A stretch of 64,000 nucleotides of DNA, from the NCBI GenBank assembly GCA_051453625.1, contig JBOZIK010000001.1:275663259-275727258 (forward strand), written 5' to 3'. The stretch's first letter is position 1. The number at the start of each line of letters is the position of its first letter. Origin of the DNA: Welwitschia mirabilis. Lineage: Eukaryota; Gnetophyta; Gnetopsida; Welwitschiales. This document shows, one piece after another, positions 11,160-22,646 of the stretch. The notes beneath the pieces were generated by a model. The model saw only the letters and a list, made by a program, of their open reading frames with translations. It was not told the DNA's origin and ran no database searches. The position numbers were made by a program, and so were the translations under genes.

Positions 11160-11700
11160 TATATGAGGAAAATAATTTAAGGTCTTATAGAAGATTATGT
11201 AGAAGCCTTTATGAATGATTTTATCTTTGAAGATGTATTTAATAAATGCATCAATAATTTTAAAAAAGTTTTAATTATATGTATCAAAGAATCCTTATTC
11301 TCAGTTGGGCAAAATCTTAATTTATAATAGATCATGATATAGTTTTATGACATATTTTTAAAAGAAGGAAAAAAATTACTAACTCTAAAAAGGTAGAAAT
11401 AATTAAAAATCTATGAATTTCTAAGATTATTAAAAATGTAAGATCATTTCAAGGATATATTGGGTGTTATAAAAAATTCATATAATCTTTTAGTAAAATT
11501 CTTGATCCATGTATAGCTTAGTAAAGATGCTAACTTTAAGCACATGAAAAATGAAAAAATCACTTAAAACTTCAAAAATGTTACTAATGAATACTTTTAT
11601 TTTACAATCCTTGGATTTATATTTGCCTTTCAAATTTATTTCTAACATGAGTGATTACACTTTAGAATTAATTCTCTAACAAAGAAAGGATTAAAAAACT
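11160..11700 (+). pseudogene. Second Gypsy RT/RNase H relic (plus strand)
   Basis: The plus strand reads FMNDFIFEDVFNKCINNFKK from 11208, where the family has YMDDF; the first catalytic Asp is Asn here. It continues NVRSFQGYIGCYKKFI-stop-SFSKILDP (about 11431-11510), the usual connection motif between RT and RNase H. Further on, LQSLDLYLPFKFISNMSDYTLELI (11609-11680) corresponds to the start of RNase H, with the family's CDASDY changed to NMSDY. Several stops and frameshifts are present. It is the same broad lineage as the element at 1-10953 but on the opposite strand, so it is an independent fragment. It is cut off at about 11709 by an LTR-like repeat. Confidence 0.8.
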
Positions 11701-11708
11701 TTATGATA

Positions 11709-13413
11709 TTATCACATCCATCTTTTCAAAGATTAATAACTTTTTAAGTTAATTGAATATATGAATAAATATTGGAAAATAATCAATAGTAATAAGTCTA
11801 TTTATTAATTTTAAGTTAATTGTTTAAAAATAAAAACAATAATAATACTATAATAAATAAACTTTTAAAAATATAACCATGCTTGTTTATTTTAAGAAAT
11901 TATTCAAAAGTTAACTTAAAGTTGCTAGATTTTAGTTACTTATTTAAAAGTTTAGTTAATTATGAAGTGTACTATTACTTATGCATATTTTCTATTTTTT
12001 ATAGCTTAATTTTAAATTACTTGACTTATTTTTAAAAGTTAACTTAAGAATAGTTTATATTCCTATTCATCACTTCTTGTTTATGGAATACTCATTTTTA
12101 TTTTTCTGAAAACTTAAATTGTGTTAACCTATCTTTAGTAATTAAACTTCATTAGCAATTTTTTATATCATTATTCAGACTTAGTGGCTAGGATTAGAAA
12201 GGATGGATTAAGGGAATCTAAATTATCTATAGGAGATTAAACTTTATAATTAGTTTATAGTTAAAACTTGTTGAGTTCCTTGCTATCATGGAGCTTGTTG
12301 GAGCCTTGTGGAGCTACTAAAAGAGTTCTTGAATTTTGGCTTGAGAATAAGTATGGTCAAGGAACCTCTCTTATATTTCATATGATTTAAGTTTTCTTTC
12401 TTGTATTTTTTATAGCCTAAACTTTTATTCTTGAATCTTATATAGTTCTAGATTTCTTATTTATGTGTATGGACTTATAATTATGAATATTGCTTATTAT
12501 ACTTGTAAGCCAAAATTGTATTATTTGTTGATAGAGGTGTTTTTCTAAAATTGTATTTTCCTTATAGATTACATGTTGGATTTGAGTAAGACCTTCTACC
12601 TATCTGCTTGGTAAACCATTTTTACATGAGCCTTATCTGTTGACCAGGAACTTGAGATTGCTATTTTTCTAAATAATAGAATTAAAATATCTAGAATAAC
12701 CACTTCTATGGACTTTAGTGGGTGAATCTCTCTGTTGGTGTTTCCCATGGCCATGGAAATGGATTATCAGAGTGAAAAGGAAAAAATGTGCATAAATGTT
12801 TATGATATAATATCCCTTCTTTTAGGGTGCATCTAGAGTACTAAAATGTGAAATTTGATGATAGTAAACTAAAGATAATTTTTAACTGAACCATGTGGTC
12901 TTACTTAAAAGCCTTTAGTCATACTTATCTCTCCTTACTTTGTAACCTTGGGACTCTTTCCTAGCCATTCTTGCCTTAAGTCATATGGGGATCTATGATG
13001 GACATAGTTCTTATACCATGTTTCTTGTGTAGGTTTACATGTTAGCATGGACTCTGATCACTTATAAATGAATGCTTGTTTTTTTTGGATTAAGTGATTT
13101 TTATTATTTGTTTATGCCTTATGTAGTTGACTATATTTGAGAATTAACTCTTATGTTTTAACTTATCAAGTTGTATTATTATTGTTAGTTCTCTAGGATT
13201 ATTATATAAACATTGTATCTTTAGAATATTAAATTATTTTGTTTTTTAAACTTGTATTTTTTATTTTAACTTAAAAAGGCCCATAGTCATTACCTAATTG
13301 AAGCTTTAGTTTAATAACTTTTAGCTAGCATGTAGTGTTATTCTTACTAGTAAATTAATTAGTTTAGATGTGATCATTATACCTGGTGATGAAACTTAGC
13401 TTTCAATAATTTA
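11709..13413 (+). repeat. Long LTR-like repeat, copy 1 (partner at 29169)
   Basis: Starts ATCACATCC (TGTCAcgTCC-like LTR opening) and runs collinear with 29169-30840 over its whole visible length. Shared landmarks are an AAT-rich tract, agttgctaaattttagtta, gttatgcatattttct, ggattaagg, gttcttgaattttggctt and tcaataattta. It is cut at 13414 by a 233-N gap, so its end is unknown. It directly abuts the RT/RNase H relic to its left, which suggests insertion into it. It holds no ORF of note. Confidence 0.8.
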
Positions 13414-13646
13414 NNNNNNNNNNNNNNNNNNNNNNNNNNNNNNNNNNNNNNNNNNNNNNNNNNNNNNNNNNNNNNNNNNNNNNNNNNNNNNNNNNNNNNN
13501 NNNNNNNNNNNNNNNNNNNNNNNNNNNNNNNNNNNNNNNNNNNNNNNNNNNNNNNNNNNNNNNNNNNNNNNNNNNNNNNNNNNNNNNNNNNNNNNNNNNN
13601 NNNNNNNNNNNNNNNNNNNNNNNNNNNNNNNNNNNNNNNNNNNNNN

Positions 13647-16600
13647 CTTACTCCTTAATTATAATTTCTATATTCTAAGAAATATTTGCCTATAATTCAT
13701 TTTTAGGTTATTTTGGTTTACAAACAGTGACAATGTCATAAGTTTGTGCCCTCAATTTATTCCTAGTTTTTCATCACATAAAAGATATATTTTGAATGCT
13801 TAAGGAGTTGTAAACTTATTGTCAGTGTATATGGATAAATTTTAAAGATAATACATAACTGATCTAATAAGAGGTTGCAACTTCAATTATTGGCATTCCA
13901 ACTCGATATTTGACCACCTTCTAGATGTGAGTTGGTTTTAATTTAAGTTCTAACCTATACAAACATGATTGGGATTAGCTCTATAGGCATTGACTTCATT
14001 TTAATATACCCCCAATACAAGTGACAGGCGGTACATGAGGTGGATGCATGATTACAAATGACCCCTATTTCCTTGAAGTATCTCTAGATGATGCAACATG
14101 ATTCGTCAATATAAGGTCTTAAGATATTAAGTTGGAGTAAGTTCATACATGGATAGAGTAAGAGAGTGGTGATCAAATCCACTTTTAAAAGGGTAGTGTA
14201 TATACATATGTGAAAAAAATGCAATGCAACCCACCTTGGTGATGAAATTCAAGTATGGGGATGAACATTATTAGAATTATTTTAATTTAGCCTTGTTGAA
14301 TAAATACACCATATAAATGCATGCAAACAATTCTAACTAATGTGAATATTTAATAAATTATTTATCTAGTTATACTAATTCTAATCATCATTTGGTTCAT
14401 TTTATAGAAACAACCATAAAAAAAAAACCAAACATATAGAAACATTTGTTTTTCTAAGATTATAATAATAAAAATATAGATAAAGAAAATATTCTTTTCT
14501 TTTCTTTTTATTTTAATAAGGTAAATATCCTTTGCTTTTTTTAAATAATAGTTAAAATATAAAATAATGTACTTAAAAAAACTCAAACATACCTAAAGCT
14601 ATGACAATCCTAGAAACACTCTTCCATGCTCATGTGAAAATCACCATGAATTAACGTAAAGAAAGTAAAAGAAAGAAAGTATAGCTCAAGCATAACTGTT
14701 AAGACATAAGTATTTATTCAAGATTTCATATGGCTATATTATAAGTCAATAAAAATAAGNNNNNNNNNNNNNNNNNNNNNNNNNNNNNNNNNNNNNNNNN
14801 NNNNNNNNNNNNNNNNNNNNNNNNNNNNNNNNNNNNNNNNNNNNNNNNNNNNNNNNNNNNNNNNNNNNNNNNNNNNNNNNNNNNNNNNNNNNNNNNNNNN
14901 NNNNNNNNNNNNNNNNNNNNNNNNNATACTCAATTTTCCTATAAATTATTGTGTAATACTTTTTCTATAATTTTAAACATTAATTATAACAATTTTAAAC
15001 TTTAGGGAGACATCATAATTAAAAATTAACAATTAATTAGTTATGAAGCAAAAATTAAATTATAATAATTTTTTAAAAACTAGACACATTATAGGTTTCT
15101 TAGAATCTAACTTAAACTATCTTGGAATTATGAAAGTATCATTTCTAATATTGTCATTTAAGAATAGAAACTATCAAGTTTTCTAAAATTACAGTCTTAT
15201 CACACTATACTAAAATGATTATAACTTTCAAAATACTTTGATTTTTTAAATGATTTAAGATGTTCTAAAATGATTATCCAATTTTGTATAACTTAGGATA
15301 CTCAAGTTTGCAAATATATTAATAGATATGTATAAAAATGTAAATTACTTGCTTACTATTTTTTTCATTTACTTTCTAACATATTTTAATAGATAAATTT
15401 TTTAAAAATAATTAATCATCATAAGAATTACTATTTTTAATTTTTGCATTCATGACACAATCCTAGACTTATATGAAAATTTTCACTAATTTATAGGTAC
15501 TAATTAATAACATATGGTGTTTTTCTGCTATGCCTCTATTCTTAAAATTTAATTTTACCATAACAAAAATATGATAAAATTTTTACAACTAGTTAAGCAA
15601 TAACTCAGATTAGCAAAATCATAAATATACTAGTTAATTAGTTACAAGAAGATAAATCAATTATAAAAAGGAAAAAAGTTATTATAAGAAAAAAAATTAA
15701 ATCAATTCAAAAAAAAACGTTTACTATAAGCCTTAAGATCTTTCATGAATGAGGACTAGCCTAAAGAGAATTTTGAGGGTTATACTTTGCCTCTAATAAG
15801 ATAGTCCTAATGCATGTAGATAAAAATAAATATAATAATGAAATAAACATGTGTGCCCAAATTTCTTTTCTTTTTTTTTTTTTTTTGGTCCTCTTTAAAT
15901 AGTAAACCCCTTGGTTACTTGATCATAATCATCCATTAGTAATCCTTCATCACCAAGCATAAGNNNNNNNNNNNNNNNNNNNNNNNNNNNNNNNNNNNNN
16001 NNNNNNNNNNNNNNNNNNNNNNNNNNNNNNNNNNNNNNNNNNNNNNNNNNNNNNNNNNNNNNNNNNNNNNNNNNNNNNNNNNNNNNNNNNNNNNNNNNNN
16101 NNNNNNNNNNNNNNNNNNNNNNNNNNNNNNNNNNNNNNNNNNNNNNNNNNNNNNNNNNNNNNNNNNNNNNNNNNNNNNNNNNNNNNNNNNNNNNNNNNNN
16201 NNNNNNNNNNNNNNNNNNNNNNNNNNNNNNNNNNNNNNNNNNNNNNNNNNNNNNNNNNNNNNNNNNNNNNNNNNNNNNNNNNNNNNNNNNNNNNNNNNNN
16301 NNNNNNNNNNNNNNNNNNNNNNNNNNNNNNNNNNNNNNNNNNNNNNNNNNNNNNNNNNNNNNNNNNNNNNNNNNNNNNNNNNNNNNNNNNNNNNNNNNNN
16401 NNNNNNNNNNNNNNNNNNNNNNNNNNNNNNNNNNNNNNNNNNNNNNNNNNNNNNNNNNNNNNNNNNNNNNNNNNNNNNNNNNNNNNNNNNNNNNNNNNNN
16501 NNNNNNNNNNNNNNNNNNNNNNNNNNNNNNNNNNNNNNNNNNNNNNNNNNNNNNNNNNNNNNNNNNNNNNNNNNNNNNNNNNNNNNNNNNNNNNNNNNNN

Positions 16601-17029
16601 NNNNNNNNNNNNNNNNNNNNNNNNNNNNNNNNNNNNNNNNNNNNNNNNNNNNNNNNNNNNNNNNNNNNNNNNNNNNNNNNNNNNNNNNNNNNNNNNNNNN
16701 NNNNNNNNNNNNNNNNNNNNNNNNNNNNNNNNNNNNNNNNNGAGGGAGGAAGGAAGAGGAAGAAAGAGAGGTAAGAAGGAATGGAGGGAGAAAAGAAATA
16801 AGAAATGTACTTATATGAAACAAAAGAAAAGAATCTCCTTTTACAAAAGAGGAAAGGATCTCTATATATAGATAAACAAAGGCACATAACTCAAGATCAC
16901 AAAATCACATGATCTAGAATTAATAAGTGGGATGAGTAATAAGTGATATTAGATTATAAAAAGAGATCATATTTATGACTCATGCACCTAACTGGGATGA
17001 GGAATCTTTTTGCTTGAATTAGGAAGGTT
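13647..17029. other. AT-rich intergenic DNA, no gene seen
   Basis: No coding frame or element signature is recognisable on either strand. It contains gaps at 14760-14925 and 15964-16741. A run of about 16-17 T at 15870-15886 and a GA-rich stretch at 16742-16800 flank the larger gap; long apparent minus-strand frames through this gap are N artefacts. Confidence 0.6.
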
Positions 17030-17034
17030 AATTA

Positions 17035-18434
17035 TGTTAGATTATGTTTTACTAATAGATGTTAAACTAATTTTTCAATAAAGCGAATTTTGCGTATCTT
17101 GTGCAAAAAAATATTAACCACTTATAGATTAGATGCTAAAGCTAGGAATATCACATTTTGATCACTAGAAATCTACCAAGTTTACTTACCCTCTTGAGGG
17201 GTCGACCAGACTTTTAAGAGGTCGATCACACCTAGGGCATACTCTCAGGATTGAACTGAGTTCAAAGGGGTTGATCGAATTTCTAAGGGATCAACTGAAC
17301 CTATAAACCTATGCACTTAATATCCCTAAACTGATTGTTAATGGGTCGACTGGACCTTTGAGGGGTCAACTAGACCTGAGCATTGTGCACCTAATATCCC
17401 TGAGCCAATCATCAAGGGGTCAACCAGACACCTGAGGGGTTTACTGGACCTAATGTAGAAAAATAAAATGGATTTTTATCAAGATGAATGGGTGACCAGA
17501 TAGATATGTGGGAGACTAGATGAGGGGTTGATTGGACATGGGTCCATAAGAAACTGGGTAAAGTTTACTTAGGTGACCTGTTTAAGTTACAGCACTAGGA
17601 GGGATCGATTGGATGTTTGAGGGGTTGACTAACTAAAATAAAAGCAAAATTTTATATCCATTATGTATCTATTTTATTGTAATTTATAGCCATTAGAAGT
17701 GTGTTTTTACTTGTAATAAACCCTAAAAGTATTCCATTATAAATAGCCAAGAGAGAGATCACTAGAAAGATGTTTTGACTCTTAACTAAAGGACTAAAAC
17801 TTATGATATTCATTGTACTATCTTAGCATTGTAATCCTAATTAAGAATGATCTAATATTTGTTGTATCTATACATTCAATATCAGATCTTATTCTTCATT
17901 ATTGTATCATATATAGGAGAAGAGTTCTGTTACTATCATTTAAGCCAAAGAACGAGTGATATTAGTGCATCAAGGAATTCCTTCATTACTACCACATATT
18001 GTGAAAGGTTGAGAATTCGCTTGCCAAAGTTTATTGAAATATTGAGACTTAGCCTATAAAAAGGTATTCAAAGGTTGAGACTTAGCTTGTAAAAGTCCAT
18101 TGAAAAGGTTGAGCCTTAGCCTACAAAAGTCCATATGTAAAGGTTATATGTGAACCTACAATACTTAAAAGAGTTAATAAAGATCTGGATTAGGCTTGAT
18201 GATAAGCTAATAATTAAGAGTGGAATAGGGAGTTTCCTGAACCATTATAAAACTTATATACATTTGATTGATATTTTATGCTTTCTATTTATTTCATTTT
18301 TCTAAATACTTTCAGTTTTTTTTCTTTTTATGCATGAATTTGTTAGTGATCTATTTTAAGTAAGTTTTTATTATAAGTCTATTTGAATATTTTTTTAGAA
18401 CCTATTCATCTCCCCTCAGGGTTATCGATCCCCA
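17035..18434 (+). repeat. 5' LTR of the Copia element
   Basis: Starts TGTTAGATTATG and ends ATCGATCCCCA, followed by a PBS-like site. It is collinear with 22647-24225. Its U3 (17195-17634) is packed with about a dozen variants of GAGGGGTCRACCRGACC. A TATA box is at 17738-17745. The R/U5 part has four ~33-bp tandem units (17999-18136) built on AAAGGTTGAGACTTAGCC. Confidence 0.85.
17738..17745 (+). promoter_or_regulatory. LTR core promoter (TATA box)
   Basis: TATAAATA in the context CCATTATAAATAGCCAAGAG; the same box occurs in the 3' LTR at 23371. It is positioned after the U3 motif array and before the R-region repeats. Confidence 0.65.
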
Positions 18435-18450
18435 TAATTGATATCAAAAT
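18435..18450 (+). other. Candidate Copia primer-binding site
   Basis: TAATTGATATCAAAAT follows the LTR end. It resembles the common plant Copia junction ATTGGTATCAGAGC (initiator tRNA-Met) with mismatches that are mostly G to A. Confidence 0.55.
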
Positions 18451-18502
18451 TAGGTTGAGTCCATTTTCAAATTTTAATTAATTTAGATTCTAAAATCTAA
18501 AA

Positions 18503-19782
18503 ATGAGTAATCCCTCTGATATTTTTTTTACTAGTCATTCACCTTTATTTGATGGGTCAAGCTATGAATATTGGAAAGCCAGAATGAGAATATTCCTTAT
18601 ATATTTAGATGAGAACATTAAAAAAATTATCTAAAAAGGTTATACTCTATCTATGTTGATAAAAACTAATGAAAATTGTAATACCACTCTAGTTCCCAAA
18701 TTCTAAGATTAATAGACTATCACTAATAAAACCAAAGCCCCCATAGATACCCATGCTCTTAATGCAATATTTTTTATAGTTTGTGTAGATGATTTTAAAT
18801 GTATTGTAAATTGTAATCATGCAAAGGAAGCTTAGGATATTCTTGAGGTAGTTCATAAAGGAACCTCCACTGTAAATCAAGCCAAGCTACAAATCCTCAT
18901 CTCTAGATTTGAAGATATTCACTTGAACGAGGAGGAGACATTACAAGAGTTCTTTGCTAATCTTACAAACATCATTAACTCCATGGCAAGTCTAAGTAGA
19001 TGTTTAAATGAAGCAAAAGTGGTCAAAAAAGTACTAGAATCTCTTCCAAAGAGATTTAAACCTAAAGTCATAGTAATTAAGAAAAGTAATAACATCAACA
19101 TAATGGCATTAGANNNNNNNNNNNNNNNNNNNNNNNNNNNNNNNNNNNNNNNNNNNNNNNNNNNNNNNNNNNNNNNNNNNNNNNNNNNNNNNNNNNNNNN
19201 NNNNNNNNNNNNNNNNNNNNNNNNNNNNNNNNNNNNNNNNNNNNNNNNNNNNNNNNNNNNNNNNNNNNNNNNNNNNNNNNNNNNNNNNNNNNNNNNNNNN
19301 NNNNNNNNNNNNNNNNNNNNNNNNNNNNNNNNNNNNNNNNNNNNNNNNNNNNNNNNNNNNNNNNNNNNNNNNNNNNNNNNNNNNNNNNNNNNNNNNNNNN
19401 NNNNNNNNNNNNNNNNNNNNNNNNAAGAGATAACAGGAAATCAAAAAATTCTTCTTTCATTACAACATGGGATAATGAGGATGAGGATAATAGTAGTTCA
19501 AATCAAGAATCAAATAAATATTAAAGATTATCTTTCATGTTAATTATGGCTCCACTTCAGTACTTACCTAGTACATCAGAGCCTAATGATTTGGATATAA
19601 TTAATGAAGAATAGGATGAGCTAGAAGATACATGTCATGAACTGTATCAGGAATGTGAAAAGTTAGTAAGAAGAATAAATGATTTGAATAAAGTGGTAAA
19701 GTCCCTCATCAAAGAGAAGGAGGAAATTACAACAAAATATAGAGTTCTAAAATCTGATAACTCTGATACTTGTCATAAGTAA
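18503..19782 (+). pseudogene. Copia gag relic with coiled-coil tail
   Basis: ATG at 18503 opens MSNPSDIFFTSHSPLFDGSS then YEYWKARMRIFLIYLDENI, the N-terminal signature of plant Copia Gag (FDG-x-NYxYWKxRM). In-frame stops follow where the family has Trp or Gln. The UBN2-type region continues EVVHKGTSTVNQAKLQIL, ISRFEDIHLNEEETLQEF and VLESLPKRFKPKV. After the gap 19114-19424 comes NSSFITTWDNEDEDNSSS, an acidic linker, and a Lys/Glu-rich stretch DTCHELYQECEKLVRRIN...KSLIKEKEEI (about 19627-19760), likely coiled coil. Gag packages the element RNA. Broken by stops; the frame is otherwise well kept. Confidence 0.85.
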
Positions 19783-20530
19783 AGAATTTATTTTTTTTAT
19801 TAATAAATTTTCTGGTGGTTCTTCTAAATTAGAATAGATACTTAGAGCTCTAAAACCTACTGGTAATAAATCAGGTATTAGATTCATACCCCAAAATCTA
19901 CAAGATTATAAAAAATAGGTAAATAGGAAAAGTAAGTTAATTTTTAAAGTTATTTATCACTTTTATGAAAAATAAGACACTTAAGGCAAAGTTAATACTA
20001 TTTCTAGATTTAATGAATTCATTCTCATTTAAATTTATTACAAAAAAATTGTATCAAATAAGTTTAATAAGACTAAGTAGGTAAAATCTAATGATCTTAA
20101 AAGTCTTTTAACTCAGACAGCCTTTAAAGGATCAAATGAAAGTAGCTAGTACCTAGATAGTGAGTTCTCAAGACATATGACAGGAGATAAATCAAAATTC
20201 TAACACTTGAGTAATATTGCTAAAAGAGATATTACCTTATAATAAAAAAGAAAAAATAAAAGGTATTTAAAGCATCAAAGGAGGTAAGTTACCAAAAATT
20301 AAAGATCTATTATATGTAAATAATTTAAAGCACAATTTGTTAAGTATTATTCAATTATGTAACAAAGGTTAAAAAGTAGTTTTTTAAAAACTAAAATATA
20401 AAATCATGCATGAAAAATCAAACGTCGTTATTCTTAAAGAAAAACAAATAGTTAATGTTTATAGGATAGATGTGCATGTAAAGTTGTACAACAATTGATT
20501 CAATTATGTGAACTACAATGTTTAAAAAGG
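19783..20530 (+). pseudogene. Copia protease and GAG-pre-integrase remnant
   Basis: The protease motif is at 20141-20200: SS-stop-YLDSEFSRHMTGDKS. The family reads WYLDSGCSRHMTG, so Trp is a TAG stop, Gly is Glu and Cys is Phe, while the catalytic Asp (20156-20158) remains. Downstream, remnants equivalent to the GAG-pre-integrase stretch (VNNLKHNLLS-type words, QLC, VVF) are visible to about 20480 across frameshifts. From 20480 the pol gene stops: no integrase core, RT or RNase H follows. This is the point at which the element departs from a normal Copia. Confidence 0.75.
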
Positions 20531-21033
20531 AAATAATGATTTAAATTTTATTATAACTAAAGATTTTCTAGAATATACTATTATGAAACCCTGATTTTGC
20601 GACATCTTTCTCAATCACAAAAACAAACTAGGGTTAACTGACCATTCTCTGGCTGATTATAAGGTGATCAACTGGATCTATTATTTAGTTAACTAGATGT
20701 GGTCATTCAATCATCTTGAAAGCTCAGTCATCTGAACCTCTATCTATACTATAGACCTACATCTTGAGAGGTCAATCAGAACTTTGACCAATCAACTAAA
20801 TCTAATGGATTACAGTGTAGAAGTACTATCGATGGACTTGATTTCTTTCTTCAAATTACCCTCATTGACCTCCTTTATTAAAAAAAAAAGACATGTAAAT
20901 CATTTTCATTGTGTTCTAGCTTCTTTTCTCTTTTAGATCTAGAGTTTTTCCTTCTAGATCTAGAGATTTACTTCAAGATTTAGTGACTTTTTCTTGGATT
21001 TTCTTGCTTTTAAGCTCTTGTAGAGAGGCTAAA
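20531..21033 (+). other. Junction stretch with LTR-type motifs upstream of the extra ORF
   Basis: Non-coding. Between 20630 and 20810 it contains several words of the type GGTGATCAACTGGATC, GAGAGGTCAATCAGAAC and GACCAATCAACTAAATC. These resemble the motif repeated in the element's own U3. The rest is T/C-rich (ctagagtttttccttctag) just before the ORF start at 21034, like a leader. Confidence 0.5.
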
Positions 21034-22080
21034 ATGGTTAAATATTCCTCAAGAAAAAGAGTAAAAAAAGCTATGGCCAGAGATCCCTCTTACTTCTACT
21101 AAGGAATGTCTGAGGAGGATGTGAAAAAGTTCTCAAAAAAAATTGACAAGAACCTAGTCTATCAAGAGTAATCTGTTGTTACTTCAAAGCTTAGAAAGCT
21201 CAAGGAGATGATCTAGCTCCTAAGAGATTAGGATCTTGGTTATTTTCTTGATTTTTCAGTGTCAGCATATCCATTTCTTACCCATATGTTTTACTGAAAT
21301 CCTTCTTATGATTATGATTTAGGAACTCTTAAAACCCTTATTTTGGAGAAGCAGCTGAGGATCACTTTAAATCTTATTTCAAATCTTATTGATCTACTTA
21401 AAGGAGATTACGAAGAATTTTGATCTCTTCGTGACTCCATGGAAGATAAGCCAGTAATCACAAGGGAGATTTGTAATAAGTCCCATTCATGGAAACATAT
21501 CATTTCCACTTCCTTGCTTACTCCTAAATATCAGTTTTTCCAACTAGTGTTTACCTACAATATTTTGCCTTTGGTGGACCATCATGATGAGGTCTTCAAC
21601 TATAGGGCATATTTATTGTCTTTGGTAGGGACTGAGCATTCCATTGATGCCCCTACCATCATATTGAAAAATATGATCTCTTAGTTAGAGTATAACAGGA
21701 CTAGGATCTTACCTTACTCTATGCTAATTACCAATTTATGTCATGAGTTTCATGTGCCTTTTCATCCTAAGCTTGAAATCCTTTAACCAATGACACCCAT
21801 TGGACATGCGCCATTGTCTCTCATGCACATCTTTGCCCCTTTTAATAAGTCTTCAAAAACACCTTATTCCAAGGAAGCCTCTCCTGATGAGCTTCTTTCA
21901 TACCTGCAGCGGATTGACTCTCATACTAGGCATATGAAGAAAGCCTTCATTATAGCTAGGTATGACATTACTAATACTTTAGCAGAAGCCACTACCTTAG
22001 CACAAATGATAGAAGAGGAAGACAAAGAAGATTCTGAAGAAGAATTTGAAGAGGAGAAAGAAGAAGAGGAATATGATTAG
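21034..22080 (+). pseudogene. Extra ORF of Copia element; Transposase_32-like, function unknown
   Basis: A single frame runs 348 codons from MVKYSSRKRVKKAMARDPSY to a very acidic tail (EEEDKEDSEEEFEEEKEEEE, then YD) without any frameshift. It is interrupted by eight in-frame stops, several at positions where Gln or Trp is plausible (for example EEF-TGA-SLRD). The middle, LTPKYQFFQLVFTYNILPLV, then HHDEVFNYRAYLLSLVGTEH, SIDAPTIILKNMI and LPYSMLITNLCHEFHVPF, fits my memory of the 'putative plant transposon protein' (Transposase_32) family, which is found inside plant retroelements and whose biochemical role is unknown. It sits between truncated pol and the PPT, where Sirevirus-type Copia carry an envelope-like ORF. 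No signal peptide or membrane segment is evident. Assignment is by eye. Confidence 0.65.
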
Positions 22081-22632
22081 ATATTTTCTCCATAATTATG
22101 TCTCTTATTTCTTACTTGTGTGTTTTTTTCTCCTTTGTCATTAATGTTAAGAGGGAAATAGTTAGTTGTATTTTTCTTATGCTTTTAGCTATAGTTTGAT
22201 TGTGATGATCACTTTTACTTTTTACTACTTAGCTTAATGAAATGAAAATGCACTTGAATTTTATGCTCTCTTTTTGTGTTTTAATATTTTAGTACAAATC
22301 AATTTCCATATGAACTTCAATTATCTAATATGTTAAATATTAAGGATCCCAATGATGTTTATCCTATATTTGAAATGAACTCTAAATTTTAAATGATTAA
22401 AGTGTTACATATTATATAATCAAAATGATGCTTCTTGCAAAAGTTATTTTTCTTAACTCTCCAAATTTGAACCTTAAATTGTTTTAATGCTAGCACAAAA
22501 TAAGACTTGTTAAAATGTCTTCATTTGATATCAAAAGGATTAATATTTTTGCAAAACTTAATAGGAATTACATGAGGGGAAGTTTCTTCAAAATTTTAAT
22601 ATTTTACAACTAAGGAATTTTTGCCATTAATG
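22081..22632 (+). other. 3' untranslated internal region of Copia element
   Basis: AT-rich stretch between the extra ORF and the PPT. No motif or ORF is recognised. Confidence 0.6.
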
Positions 22633-22646
22633 TCAAAGGGAAAGAT
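22633..22646 (+). other. Polypurine tract of the Copia element
   Basis: TCAAAGGGAAAGAT lies immediately before the 3' LTR start TGTAAGGTTATA. Its position and purine content fit plus-strand priming. Confidence 0.7.

Noticed and set aside
14362-14586. 74-codon minus-strand frame rich in Ile, Phe and Lys
   Set aside because: Composition is what AT-rich DNA gives by chance; no motif or context.
15895-16887. 330-codon minus-strand frame
   Set aside because: About 80% of it is gap; the visible ends are low-complexity Phe/Ser text translated from GA-rich DNA.
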